From NCBI GenBank assembly GCA_964574705.1, contig CAZNOO010000025.1:1-21870 (forward strand): a DNA stretch of 21,870 nucleotides, in the 5' to 3' direction. The translations under genes and the position numbers were made by a program. A model generated the notes under the pieces. That model did not search any database. It worked only from the letters and a program-made list of their open reading frames with translations, and was not told the DNA's origin. Each line of letters begins with the position of its first letter. Within the stretch, counting starts at the first letter, position 1. Positions 7,154-14,581 of the stretch are shown here, one piece after another. The DNA is from JAHIVB01 sp964574705 (lineage in GTDB: Bacteria > Bacillota_I > Bacilli_A > Izemoplasmatales > Hujiaoplasmataceae).

Positions 7154-8059
7154 TTATTCAATTCGCAAACTTGGCTTTTCAGAAGAAACCACTTTTTTAA
7201 AAATAGCGGGGAGTGCAAATGCACTCATCGCAAGTCCAATTAACAAATCCGTAAATAACAACGATGAAATCTCTGGATCCGTATAACAGATAACGTAATT
7301 TGCGAACATAAGTGAGCCGTCGGATATGACGATGACATATGAAGCGAGGACAATATTGGTAAATAGAACTCCGAAGAGTGTTGCGCCAAGAATGATGAAT
7401 TTCGTATTCTTGGTAATCGGGCCGCCAAAAGATTTATATAGAAAAAAAGCCATATATCCAATTAGTATGCCAAGAACAGCAGCGTAAAAACCTGTAAATA
7501 TTTCCAATAAAATCCAAGGAATAGATCCTAGCATAGCACCAATGATTGCTCCAATGATTCCGTTAAATAGATGCTTTTCCTGAACAGGTTCGTTACTATC
7601 AGTATCCTTCATCTTTAGAATTTCAGCATCCTTGCAATCTTGATGAGCTTTCATCTTGATTCCATTCATCTTGATTTCAACTAGATTATCCTTGTTCCCG
7701 CAAAGAACACAAGTTTCATTTGGATTGATTGATAATCTTCTAAGTTCTCCTGTTACCAAATCCAGGAAATCGATTGCAATTTTCTTGTTCATCGGGGAGA
7801 ATTGTCCGAACCAGGAAATAGATATCATATGATCTCTGATTTTGTACTGATTCATCCGTAGTTGCTTCTTATTCGAATTTATAAACGCAACAAATTGATT
7901 ATATTGTTGAGCATCTAGTAATTCGACTTGAAATGAAAATAACATTGGATTTGTGATGGATTGTTCCAACGCTACATCATATCCATTATATTTCCCATTC
8001 GCGTGAGTTTTGTTAAAATCAAAGTTTAGGTCTTGAGCGAGTTTCTTTAAAGTAGCCAT
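7154..8059 (-). CDS. Membrane protein with Cys/His cluster, 301 aa
   Basis: No family recognised. The soluble N-terminal part (about 1-112) is followed by a putative metal-binding cluster C117-x2-C120-x18-H139-x2-C142, resembling a small zinc ribbon. A polar linker leads to about four membrane helices (roughly 164-188, 190-212, 218-245 and 265-290), the first with small-residue GxxxG spacing. The start ATG at 8059 has AAGGAG about 6 nt upstream. It is the last gene of a minus-strand operon (spacing 53 nt from the coiled-coil gene) and is followed directly by a strong terminator. The combination of a cytosolic zinc-ribbon-like module and a polytopic membrane domain suggests a scaffold or sensor, but this is speculation. 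Confidence 0.82.
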   Translation of the reverse strand: MATLKKLAQDLNFDFNKTHANGKYNGYDVALEQSITNPMLFSFQVELLDAQQYNQFVAFINSNKKQLRMNQYKIRDHMISISWFGQFSPMNKKIAIDFLDLVTGELRRLSINPNETCVLCGNKDNLVEIKMNGIKMKAHQDCKDAEILKMKDTDSNEPVQEKHLFNGIIGAIIGAMLGSIPWILLEIFTGFYAAVLGILIGYMAFFLYKSFGGPITKNTKFIILGATLFGVLFTNIVLASYVIVISDGSLMFANYVICYTDPEISSLLFTDLLIGLAMSAFALPAIFKKVVSSEKPSLRIE

Positions 8060-8112
8060 CGTTTTCTCCTTGGTTTTATAATTTAATTACTCATCTATAT
8101 ATTAGTGCTTTA

Positions 8113-9057
8113 TTAAGAATTAAGGATTAATATTTCGTTCATTTTCTCTAGATGATCCTTCTGCAGTTTAAGTTCAGAAAAAGCAAGCTTTAATTCTTCA
8201 AGTAACGAGTCAACAGAATTTCGTATGTGCTGAAGAACATCTGCATCTGCGACAAATTGTGTTTTATAAAGGGTATCGATAAGCGATGTATCCGTTAATA
8301 AATCAAAAGATGTCGTGGGCGATTCCAGTTTTGGAATCAGTTGTTTCAAATCCGTGGTTACTGATTGAATAACACTTTTAAAGTTTCCAAAATAAGCTTC
8401 TGCAGCAAATGCGGATTTTGAATTTGATTTCTCGTCTTCGGGAGAAGAAAATTCGCCGAACAATAATAGTGGTTCATGAAAATGATGTTGGTTGATTGTT
8501 GAAGCAGAAATCAATTCTTGCATGGCTGATGTCGTTGAAGTAAAAGTCAAATTTCCAATTTTGATTGCTCTTTCAATCCAAGACAACGATTCTTCGATTT
8601 TCTCAACTAAATCCAAATTTGACTTTAATGTTTTTGATACTTCAGTATTGAGGCTCAGAATCCACAATTTCTTTTCAGTCTGTAGATTGCGGTATTCTCT
8701 TTCCAATGCGAGAATCTTATTTTGACCACTAATGATATCTTTCTTCTCTTTCTCGATATCCTTAAGTTCATCGGCCAATCGATTGAACACTTTTTGAACC
8801 TTGAATAACTCGGTTTCTTCTCTCATCAATTTCTCTGGCTTATTATTTGCGATGGTCGCAATAATATTGGATAGCGAAAACCGTTTTAAATTTTCAACGT
8901 TCCTTCGCTCTTTTTCCAACTTTTTTGAGAGTTCTTTTAATTCAGCATTTTTCTCTTCCAACTTTTGGTTAACGAGAACTAATTTATTGTTAAGAAACTC
9001 TTTATCGATGACCCGTTCTTTGATAAGTCGCATCTTTTCATTAAATTCATGTTCCAA
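8113..9057 (-). CDS. Cytosolic coiled-coil protein, TTG start, 314 aa
   Basis: The start is placed at TTG 9057. An excellent GGAGGTGAT lies 7 nt before it, and that site would be inside the coding region if the ATG at 9090 were used. The protein (LEHEFNEKM...) is charged and helical throughout, with a long Lys/Glu-rich heptad-like coiled coil in roughly the first 140 residues and a second short one at the C-terminus (about 285-310). No signal peptide, membrane helix or enzyme motif is seen. The length and charge pattern resemble cytoplasmic filament or membrane-scaffold partners, but there is no family match. It sits between a YcxB-like membrane protein and a Cys-cluster membrane protein in one operon, so it may link them. 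Confidence 0.82.
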   Translation of the reverse strand: MEHEFNEKMRLIKERVIDKEFLNNKLVLVNQKLEEKNAELKELSKKLEKERRNVENLKRFSLSNIIATIANNKPEKLMREETELFKVQKVFNRLADELKDIEKEKKDIISGQNKILALEREYRNLQTEKKLWILSLNTEVSKTLKSNLDLVEKIEESLSWIERAIKIGNLTFTSTTSAMQELISASTINQHHFHEPLLLFGEFSSPEDEKSNSKSAFAAEAYFGNFKSVIQSVTTDLKQLIPKLESPTTSFDLLTDTSLIDTLYKTQFVADADVLQHIRNSVDSLLEELKLAFSELKLQKDHLEKMNEILILNS

Positions 9058-9105
9058 GAGATCACCTCCAGGAGACTTGATAAATATCATACAGAAGTCA
9101 AATAA

Positions 9106-9615
9106 CTATCTTAATTTGAACTTGTTAAGCGGCATGCTCTTTTTCATTAATTCTTCAATTTTATACAACATTTCAGGGTCATATTTTGAACGAACTAAAT
9201 AGATGCCGATGTTTCTCCCTAAGTAGATGACGAGTTCTTTCTTTGTCCAGATTACTTCATATACTTTGTCCCAGTAGATCTTTTGGGTAGAGTCCGTTGT
9301 TGTGTTATAGATATGGTCTTCATAAAAAGTAATCACATTCTCATACCCATACATCTTCATAGACTTGAATTGCATGTCGCTTTGAACAATGAGTGAAAGT
9401 GCAATGATACCCGGGAACAAAATAAGAAAGGATCCAAGAAATACAAGCGTTGAACTATATTCAGTCGCAAAGGAAACAACTAGCGCAAAAACGCCTATAA
9501 TTGCTGCTAAAATGAAAATCAGTAGCCTAGCTCTTGATTTCTTAAAATAGGTAAAAAACTGATACTTTCTTAAATCTTCTTTGGTATATTGTAATTTAAT
9601 TGTTAACTCTTCCAT
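9106..9615 (-). CDS. YcxB-like membrane protein, 169 aa
   Basis: Resembles the YcxB-like family. The N-terminal YTKEDLRKYQFFTYFKK is followed by two membrane helices (about 30-49 and 55-78) and a C-terminal PH-like beta domain (about 85-150) containing FYEDHIYN and IYWDKVYEVIWTKKELVIYL, the typical 'W-d-K-v-x-E' and 'lviYLg' strands of this family. The start ATG at 9615 overlaps the upstream TAA by 1 bp (TAATG) and has GAGGG upstream, so it is coupled to the 9615-10214 gene. Function of the family is not established. A typical terminal 'PKR' is replaced by VRSKYD here. Confidence 0.85.
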   Translation of the reverse strand: MEELTIKLQYTKEDLRKYQFFTYFKKSRARLLIFILAAIIGVFALVVSFATEYSSTLVFLGSFLILFPGIIALSLIVQSDMQFKSMKMYGYENVITFYEDHIYNTTTDSTQKIYWDKVYEVIWTKKELVIYLGRNIGIYLVRSKYDPEMLYKIEELMKKSMPLNKFKLR

Positions 9616-10214
9616 TACGATCCCTCTTTCTCACTAATAATATGATTCAATTCTTTATCTTTTAACAAAATAATGGTAGCAACAATATCTAAGACGAAGA
9701 GGAGCTGCAAAATGACAAGCAAAATCGACTTATCTAATTTAGTAAGATTATTTTTGTAATTGGAATATGCAAAAAGCATTCCATATGAGGAAGTACCAAC
9801 AACTGTAAGATAAGTAAATCCGATTTGAAGAAGAAACGGAATCATAAAAGGTGTAAAGATAATAATTCCTCTAGACGCTGCAAAGAGCAGCATAAAGAAA
9901 AATGTAAAAACGCCAAAGTTTATGACATAAAAAGGAATCATTGAGAATTTGATACGCTTCATTTGTTTTCTGAGTTCTTCAGTCTCGTTTTTATGAAACA
10001 GTTTAATGCTTTGAAAAACACTGAAGATTAACAAGATAACTATCACAATAGCGAGTAAAATCGACAACGCAGCTGATATGTCAAACAATAAGTCATCAAA
10101 ATAATCAGACAGGTCATCAACAGACCCGACGATAATGATAATTCTATATATTAAAAAACTGACGGCGGTGAGGTAAAAATACATTACAAATAACATTACT
10201 CTATTAATCTTCAT
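9615..10214 (-). CDS. Polytopic membrane protein, 199 aa
   Basis: The start is placed at ATG 10214 (MKINRVML), which has GAGGGGG 8 nt upstream; a longer frame reaching 10274 would include this site and the -10 box of the promoter, so it is rejected. The protein has about five hydrophobic helices (roughly 4-25, 43-66, 90-112, 120-142 and 162-182) with a short charged loop around 74-85. No family is recognised. It is the first gene of the four-gene operon 10214 to 7154, which ends at the terminator at 7120-7146. Function unknown. Confidence 0.8.
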   Translation of the reverse strand: MKINRVMLFVMYFYLTAVSFLIYRIIIIVGSVDDLSDYFDDLLFDISAALSILLAIVIVILLIFSVFQSIKLFHKNETEELRKQMKRIKFSMIPFYVINFGVFTFFFMLLFAASRGIIIFTPFMIPFLLQIGFTYLTVVGTSSYGMLFAYSNYKNNLTKLDKSILLVILQLLFVLDIVATIILLKDKELNHIISEKEGS

Positions 10215-10272
10215 ATTACATTCCCCCTCATATAAACCATTCCAACAATCAACGCGGGCACACACTAAAGTC

Positions 10273-10281
10273 ATTATAACA
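10273..10281 (-). promoter_or_regulatory. Extended -10 promoter of the four-gene operon
   Basis: TGT followed directly by TATAAT on the minus strand, an extended -10 element. The -35 region is poor. It lies about 58 bp upstream of the chosen start and supports the shorter start at 10214. Confidence 0.65.
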
Positions 10282-10325
10282 AAATTGAATAAAAAAATAC
10301 ATATGCTAATTCACAAATAATTTAA

Positions 10326-10348
10326 AAAGCCCTTTAGTAAAGGGCTTT
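10326..10348 (-). terminator. Terminator downstream of the XRE regulator gene
   Basis: Ten perfect base pairs, AAAGCCCTTT (10326-10335) with AAAGGGCTTT (10339-10348), and a 3-nt loop. The U-run on the minus strand is short (TTTTT including the stem end). It separates the regulator gene from the next operon. Confidence 0.85.
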
Positions 10349-10387
10349 AAGAATCAATGCTAATAAATAAATCTGTGAAATCTCACT

Positions 10388-10987
10388 CTATTTTTTAATA
10401 AATAAAGTATATGCGAGAATAAAAAGCAATGTCGGAATTATTATGATGGGAACAATCACAAGAACGACGGCCCCGGGCGTAAAGATTGCTTGCAGTATAA
10501 GATACAATGGCAGTAGCATTATTAGGCCATACCAGGTTAGATAAATCTTTTTTCTGTATTTATTAATCGTATCGTTTCTTTGAAATCCAATCTTGATTGA
10601 TCTTAGATTCTCCATCACAAAATAAGTGACAATTGCAGTGACCATCAACATCAATCCGAATACTAAGAAGGGTATCGCAACGACTGAAAAAGCCATTGAT
10701 AATACTCCCAGTGCAAACACTGCAGATGAGATCAAAATTGCATTATTTAATCCAATATCTTTTATTTTTTCTACAGGAGCAGTGGTGTCTTGAATTGAAT
10801 TCATTAACTCTTGTGCTTGAATGTCTAGTGCACTTGACAAAGCAGGAATCATCGCAAGTTCAGGAAGCCCTCTTCCCGTCTCCCACTTTGAAATTGTTTT
10901 GGAACTTAAATACAGCTTGTCCGCAAGTTCTTGCTGAGTCAGATTTTTCTCTTTTCTTTTCGCTTTTATTAATTCATTAATTCGCAT
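10388..10987 (-). CDS. XRE-family regulator with C-terminal membrane domain, 199 aa
   Basis: Residues 1-62 form a Cro/C1-type helix-turn-helix: TQQELADKLYLSSKTISKWETGRGLPEL spans helices 2-4 (split here by function: TQQELADKL is helix 2, SSKTISKWE the recognition helix). After a linker, four hydrophobic segments follow (about 82-103, 105-126, 149-167, 172-196). Such membrane-tethered XRE regulators are common in Bacillota, often sensing envelope or membrane signals, but the signal here is unknown. The start ATG at 10987 has AAGGGG upstream. A TATAAT box and a palindrome (11040-11058) lie upstream, consistent with autoregulation. No obvious target operon other than neighbours. Confidence 0.88.
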   Translation of the reverse strand: MRINELIKAKRKEKNLTQQELADKLYLSSKTISKWETGRGLPELAMIPALSSALDIQAQELMNSIQDTTAPVEKIKDIGLNNAILISSAVFALGVLSMAFSVVAIPFLVFGLMLMVTAIVTYFVMENLRSIKIGFQRNDTINKYRKKIYLTWYGLIMLLPLYLILQAIFTPGAVVLVIVPIIIIPTLLFILAYTLFIKK

Positions 10988-11014
10988 AGATAAAATCCCC
11001 TTTCGTATAAGCTC

Positions 11015-11058
11015 ATTATAACTTAGATTTTAATGTAATCCTATCTACGTTTGATAGG
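11015..11058 (-). promoter_or_regulatory. Candidate promoter and palindrome upstream of the XRE gene
   Basis: The minus strand holds TATAAT at about 11017-11022 with a poor -35 region. A perfect 6-bp inverted repeat CCTATC (11040-11045)/GATAGG (11053-11058) with a 7-nt spacer lies just upstream of the -35 region. It lacks a U-tract, so it looks more like an operator than a terminator. Confidence 0.4.
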
Positions 11059-11080
11059 TAGCGTATATTGATGACTTTGT

Positions 11081-12253
11081 TTATGACAAATTGCTCATAT
11101 ATTTCGTTATTTGGTCTTTGAATTTTCCATATACGATTAGGTGATGGTTTCCGTAAGGAGATGTCAAAAAGTATTTGACATCTTTGAGTTTAATGACGAT
11201 TTGAGTTCTACAAAGATTCTCCTCTTCCAGATTATCAATGAGAATTCCTTCTGATACATAATAATCTTTTAGGTTATTGCTTATCTTGAATAAGGTCACA
11301 TCGGCTTTTTTCATTTTTCCTCGAATACCCACTCCGATGCCTGACTCAAAATGAGTCATTGCCTTGTAGCTCTCAGCCATATCGATAGGCAATGTGCAGT
11401 GTGCAAATACAATTTCATTTTTATCCGAATCAATTCTGGATGGATTGGCTTGAAATCCGGGTTGACCTGTGATTTTTTTTAATAAATGCATTGAAAGCAT
11501 GGCGGGGATATCTCCCTCACAAGTTCCGACAATTTGATCGCGGTTTAATAAAGATAATCCCAAACAACCTGTCGTGTGTATCTTTCCAAGCAAATCAAAA
11601 CAACGAATGGTCAAACCGCTTAAATTGTACTTTCTTACAAGGCTGTTCAAAGCCTTGCTCACGCGCATTGCATCTTTTACGGCTAAAGAGTCGAAATCTA
11701 GAACAACATCCTTCTCATAGTCTTCAACATTCATCATATTGTATGTTTCAATAAGTTCATCAATCTCAATATCGATTAAATTTACATTGAGCCTTTTCCG
11801 GCAGTCACTATAGTCGACGTTTGAAGCGATGAGCCAATCGCTTGGTGAACCAATGACACCAAGATTTTCTAGTTCTTTGACGACTTTTCCCTTCAGTTCG
11901 GTGAGTCGCTTGACAATATACTCAGCAGACCCGTGAAGAATCTCCGCTTCCTCACCTTTATTTTTTAGATAGGATAAAATTTCCATGCTTGCGGCTAATG
12001 AATTATTTGATCCGTAAGTGAGTAAATAATAAGGGGCTGTTAAATCTTTTTCCATTTCTAAAAACAAGCCTTCTGAGCCTCCGCTTTGTACTAGTATCAA
12101 AGACAAATCTGAATCATAGAAATTGGAAATGGTTGCGTATACAACATCATGATTACCTAGTTCTTTAATTTCATCAATCAACTTTTTAGTTTCTTCGTTG
12201 ATTCTGACATTATCATGTAGTTTGGATACGATAGGCAGTATAGTAATTTTCAT
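11081..12253 (-). CDS. L-fucose/L-arabinose isomerase-like protein, 390 aa
   Basis: Belongs to the fucose-isomerase fold (FucI/AraA-like; COG2407-type). Shared C-terminal features are CEGDIPAM (245-252; E246 and D248 in the metal/substrate area), NPSRID (270-275), HFESG (301-305) and SPYGNHHLIVYG (365-376), whose His371 or His370 corresponds to the conserved metal-binding His of the family. It is shorter than FucI (about 590 aa), as usual for the stand-alone COG2407 branch. Likely reaction: aldose-ketose isomerisation or a related activity on a sugar or sugar derivative, in the cytoplasm with a divalent metal. No sugar kinase, aldolase or transporter is adjacent, so the substrate is unknown. 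ATG at 12253 with AAGGAG; own extended -10 promoter. Confidence 0.85.
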   Translation of the reverse strand: MKITILPIVSKLHDNVRINEETKKLIDEIKELGNHDVVYATISNFYDSDLSLILVQSGGSEGLFLEMEKDLTAPYYLLTYGSNNSLAASMEILSYLKNKGEEAEILHGSAEYIVKRLTELKGKVVKELENLGVIGSPSDWLIASNVDYSDCRKRLNVNLIDIEIDELIETYNMMNVEDYEKDVVLDFDSLAVKDAMRVSKALNSLVRKYNLSGLTIRCFDLLGKIHTTGCLGLSLLNRDQIVGTCEGDIPAMLSMHLLKKITGQPGFQANPSRIDSDKNEIVFAHCTLPIDMAESYKAMTHFESGIGVGIRGKMKKADVTLFKISNNLKDYYVSEGILIDNLEEENLCRTQIVIKLKDVKYFLTSPYGNHHLIVYGKFKDQITKYMSNLS

Positions 12254-12282
12254 AGATACTCCTTATTCAAGATGATAAATTT

Positions 12283-12291
12283 ATTATACCA
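12283..12291 (-). promoter_or_regulatory. Extended -10 promoter of the isomerase-like gene
   Basis: TGG followed by TATAAT on the minus strand, about 30 bp upstream of the ATG. No good -35 box; extended -10 type. Confidence 0.65.
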
Positions 12292-12349
12292 TATAGACAA
12301 ATACGGTGGATAGTAAATATGGAAATGGATTCAATTCATCAATATCAAC

Positions 12350-12372
12350 AAAAAAAGCCCAAACGAGGGCTT
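12350..12372 (-). terminator. Terminator of the two-component operon
   Basis: Minus-strand hairpin AAGCCC/GGGCTT with a 6-nt loop followed by seven T, about 46 nt past the histidine kinase stop. Confidence 0.88.
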
Positions 12373-12418
12373 AATTGTGTTTGAATGTTTTCTTAATGAA
12401 ATTCTCTCTAATTTTCTT

Positions 12419-13774
12419 TTAAGCAGATAATGGCAAGTAGATCGTAAAGGTTGTGCCAACAGATTCTTCGCTTTGCACTAGAATCTCTCCATTATGAATT
12501 CGAATAACTTCCTTTACCAAAGCTAAACCAAGTCCTAAACTAAAATTATCTTGAGTTCGAGATTCGTTTTCTCGGTAAAATGGATCAAAGATTTTATCTA
12601 GATTTTCTTTTGCAATACCAATTCCAGTATCGGATATTGAAGTAATGAGTTTATTGCCTTCTTTTTTAAACCCAATCGAAATCGTTCCGTGTTCTTTGTT
12701 GTATTTGATTGCATTGACAATCAAATTAGAAAACACACGAATCATCATGGTTTGATTACAACGAACCATCGTCTGATAGGAGGGTTGATTAATCATAAAG
12801 GTAATGTTCTTCTCTTTCAATTCTTGCGCAAATGAATCTCCAGTCAGTTTAATCAATTCATATAAATCGATTGATTCCATTTCACTTTCGGGGAGTTGTC
12901 TCGTCCGAGTAATCTCTAATAATTGAGTCACTATATTTTCCATGAAAGACACTTGGGCCATAATGGTATTGATTTCTTCTTTCGAAGTCTTGTCTTTTGC
13001 CCGGACTAACATATATTCTGCCTGAGCTTTCATGACAGTCAGTGGTGTTCTTAATTCATGGGAAACATTCGAAGAAAACTGTTTTTCTCGATTAATGCTT
13101 TGTTCAACCCGGTCGAGCATCTGGTTGACCATTAACGCGAGTTCATTCACTTCATCTTTGGAAAAACTCGTCGGGATTCTTTTAGAATAGTCTTCTTCAT
13201 CTTTGATACTTGCGGCTGTTTGATAGATTTCTCGAATTGGTTTGAAAGATCTCTTAATGATGATGTATCCACCGACCGCCGCGAAAATGATAAGGATTGG
13301 AGAAAAGATTCCTGCAATTAGAATTATTCTTTGTACAGAGCTTGCCATAATATCAATGTCATAGATTCCTCGTAGTACATATCCATCATCTAAAGCAACA
13401 TCATAAACAAGCCACGAAACGCCATTATACTCTTGGTTCTGAATGGTATTCAGTTCAATGGGATCATCTGCATTAAAGTTCGCAGGTGTTGTCCCATATG
13501 CAACTTGATTGGACTGATAAACTAAAAACAATACGCCATCATGATAGAAATGGAAAACTTCTTCATCGTCATTGCCTTCAAGGTAGATTCCGTCATCTTC
13601 AATTTTTAAAGTTCCGGCGACTTCAACTGTTGAGTTGATCACAACCCTGTTCGTCTGATCATTAATAATTTGAGATGAAGCGGTTTTAAGAAAATAAAAA
13701 GCAATTCCTATCAATAGTGCAAAGAGAAATGTGTACAATATGATGATTTTCTTCTTGATCGACCATTTTTTCAT
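12419..13774 (-). CDS. Sensor histidine kinase, HAMP/HisKA/HATPase, 451 aa
   Basis: Membrane helix 1 (about 10-28), an extracellular sensor region (about 31-147), helix 2 (about 149-173) and a HAMP region (about 174-226). HisKA follows with H239 in SNVSHELRTPLT, then an N-box containing N354 (NLIVNAIKYN), G1 (D382, DTGIG), an F-box (DPFY) and G2 (GLGLAL, about 414-419). It should autophosphorylate H239 and pass the phosphate to D51 of the partner. The start ATG at 13774 overlaps the response regulator stop by 4 bp (ATGA). The sensor region has no Cys and is Asp/Glu-rich near 58-72. By context it probably senses an extracellular cue relevant to the divergent b5-like lipoprotein; the signal is not identifiable from sequence. 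Confidence 0.95.
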   Translation of the reverse strand: MKKWSIKKKIIILYTFLFALLIGIAFYFLKTASSQIINDQTNRVVINSTVEVAGTLKIEDDGIYLEGNDDEEVFHFYHDGVLFLVYQSNQVAYGTTPANFNADDPIELNTIQNQEYNGVSWLVYDVALDDGYVLRGIYDIDIMASSVQRIILIAGIFSPILIIFAAVGGYIIIKRSFKPIREIYQTAASIKDEEDYSKRIPTSFSKDEVNELALMVNQMLDRVEQSINREKQFSSNVSHELRTPLTVMKAQAEYMLVRAKDKTSKEEINTIMAQVSFMENIVTQLLEITRTRQLPESEMESIDLYELIKLTGDSFAQELKEKNITFMINQPSYQTMVRCNQTMMIRVFSNLIVNAIKYNKEHGTISIGFKKEGNKLITSISDTGIGIAKENLDKIFDPFYRENESRTQDNFSLGLGLALVKEVIRIHNGEILVQSEESVGTTFTIYLPLSA

Positions 13775-14445
13775 TCTTCGATCCTCATCACATATCCAAA
13801 CCCGCGAACTGTATGAATTAATTTTTGTGAAAAATCATCATCTATTTTTTTTCTTAAAAATCTGATATATACATCAATGACATTCGAATATCCTTCATTG
13901 TCATAATTTGAACTGATGCTTTCCAACCGCTCTCTTGAAACAACGATATCCTTATTAAGAAGAAGGTATTCTAGTAGCGTATATTCCTTCTTGGATAATT
14001 TAATGGTCTTTCCTGCGCGTTCAACCAATTTTAAAGTTCGATTGAGGGTTAAGTCTGCAAGTTTTAATATACTAAATATCTCTGCTTCGCGGCGACGCAA
14101 AAGAGAGCGAATTCTCGCAAGCAATTCTTCGAACGCAAAAGGTTTTACTAAATAATCGTCTGCGCCTAAATCCAAACCTTTTACACGGTCTTGAATTGAA
14201 TCTTTCGCCGTTAGCAACAAGACAGGTGTTCCATTCTTTTTGTTACGTAGTTGTTTTAAGATTTCAAGTCCGTTGATTTTTGGAATCATAATATCGAGAA
14301 TGATTGCATCATATTCGGTATAATTGATAAAATCGAGAGCAGTCTCTCCGTCTGCGGCATCGTCTATGACATACCCCGCTTCATTCAGTCGCTTCTTTAA
14401 AATGCCTCTCAATTCGTTTTGATCTTCAACAATGAGTAATTTCAC
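13771..14445 (-). CDS. OmpR/PhoB-family response regulator, 224 aa
   Basis: Receiver domain (1-120) with acidic pair E7/D8, phosphoacceptor D51 (ILDIMIPKINGL), T79 and K101 (LVKPF). A winged-helix DNA-binding domain (about 125-222) ends in DVYIRFLRKKI...HTVRGFGYVMR, the standard OmpR/PhoB recognition helix and C-terminal hairpin. The start is GTG 14445 with GAGGTGG upstream; the overlapping ATG two bases earlier is out of frame. It is first in an operon with the kinase (4-bp overlap). The intergenic region upstream has direct repeats spaced 11 bp, expected binding sites for this family, facing both this gene and the lipoprotein gene. Confidence 0.96.
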   Translation of the reverse strand: MKLLIVEDQNELRGILKKRLNEAGYVIDDAADGETALDFINYTEYDAIILDIMIPKINGLEILKQLRNKKNGTPVLLLTAKDSIQDRVKGLDLGADDYLVKPFAFEELLARIRSLLRRREAEIFSILKLADLTLNRTLKLVERAGKTIKLSKKEYTLLEYLLLNKDIVVSRERLESISSNYDNEGYSNVIDVYIRFLRKKIDDDFSQKLIHTVRGFGYVMRIEE

Positions 14446-14481
14446 ATTACCACCTCATAATATATAATATAGCAGGTTTCA

Positions 14482-14531
14482 TTAAAATTAGATTAAAATG
14501 CAATTATTTTCTGATTTTAATGTTGTTTTAA
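14482..14531. promoter_or_regulatory. Divergent promoter region with PhoB-type direct repeats
   Basis: Two 18-bp elements face each other. Arm 1 (14482-14499) holds TTAAAAT at 14482 and 14493; arm 2 (14514-14531) holds ATTTTAA at 14514 and GTTTTAA at 14525. Within each arm the copies are 11 bp apart, one helical turn. Arm 2 ends 11 bp upstream of a -10-like TAAAAT (14543-14548) for the plus-strand lipoprotein gene; arm 1, read on the minus strand, ends 10 bp upstream of TATATT for the regulator gene. Both -35 regions are poor. This matches the activator geometry known for PhoB-family sites and predicts joint control and autoregulation. Confidence 0.75.
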
Positions 14532-14581
14532 TAAACTTATCATAAAATGGGTGCATAAGTTACATATAAGGAGCTGAAATT

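Noticed and set aside
10215..10274. 20-residue N-terminal extension of the 199-aa membrane protein
   Set aside because: It would cover the promoter -10 box and the GAGGGGG site; the Met at 10214 is better placed.
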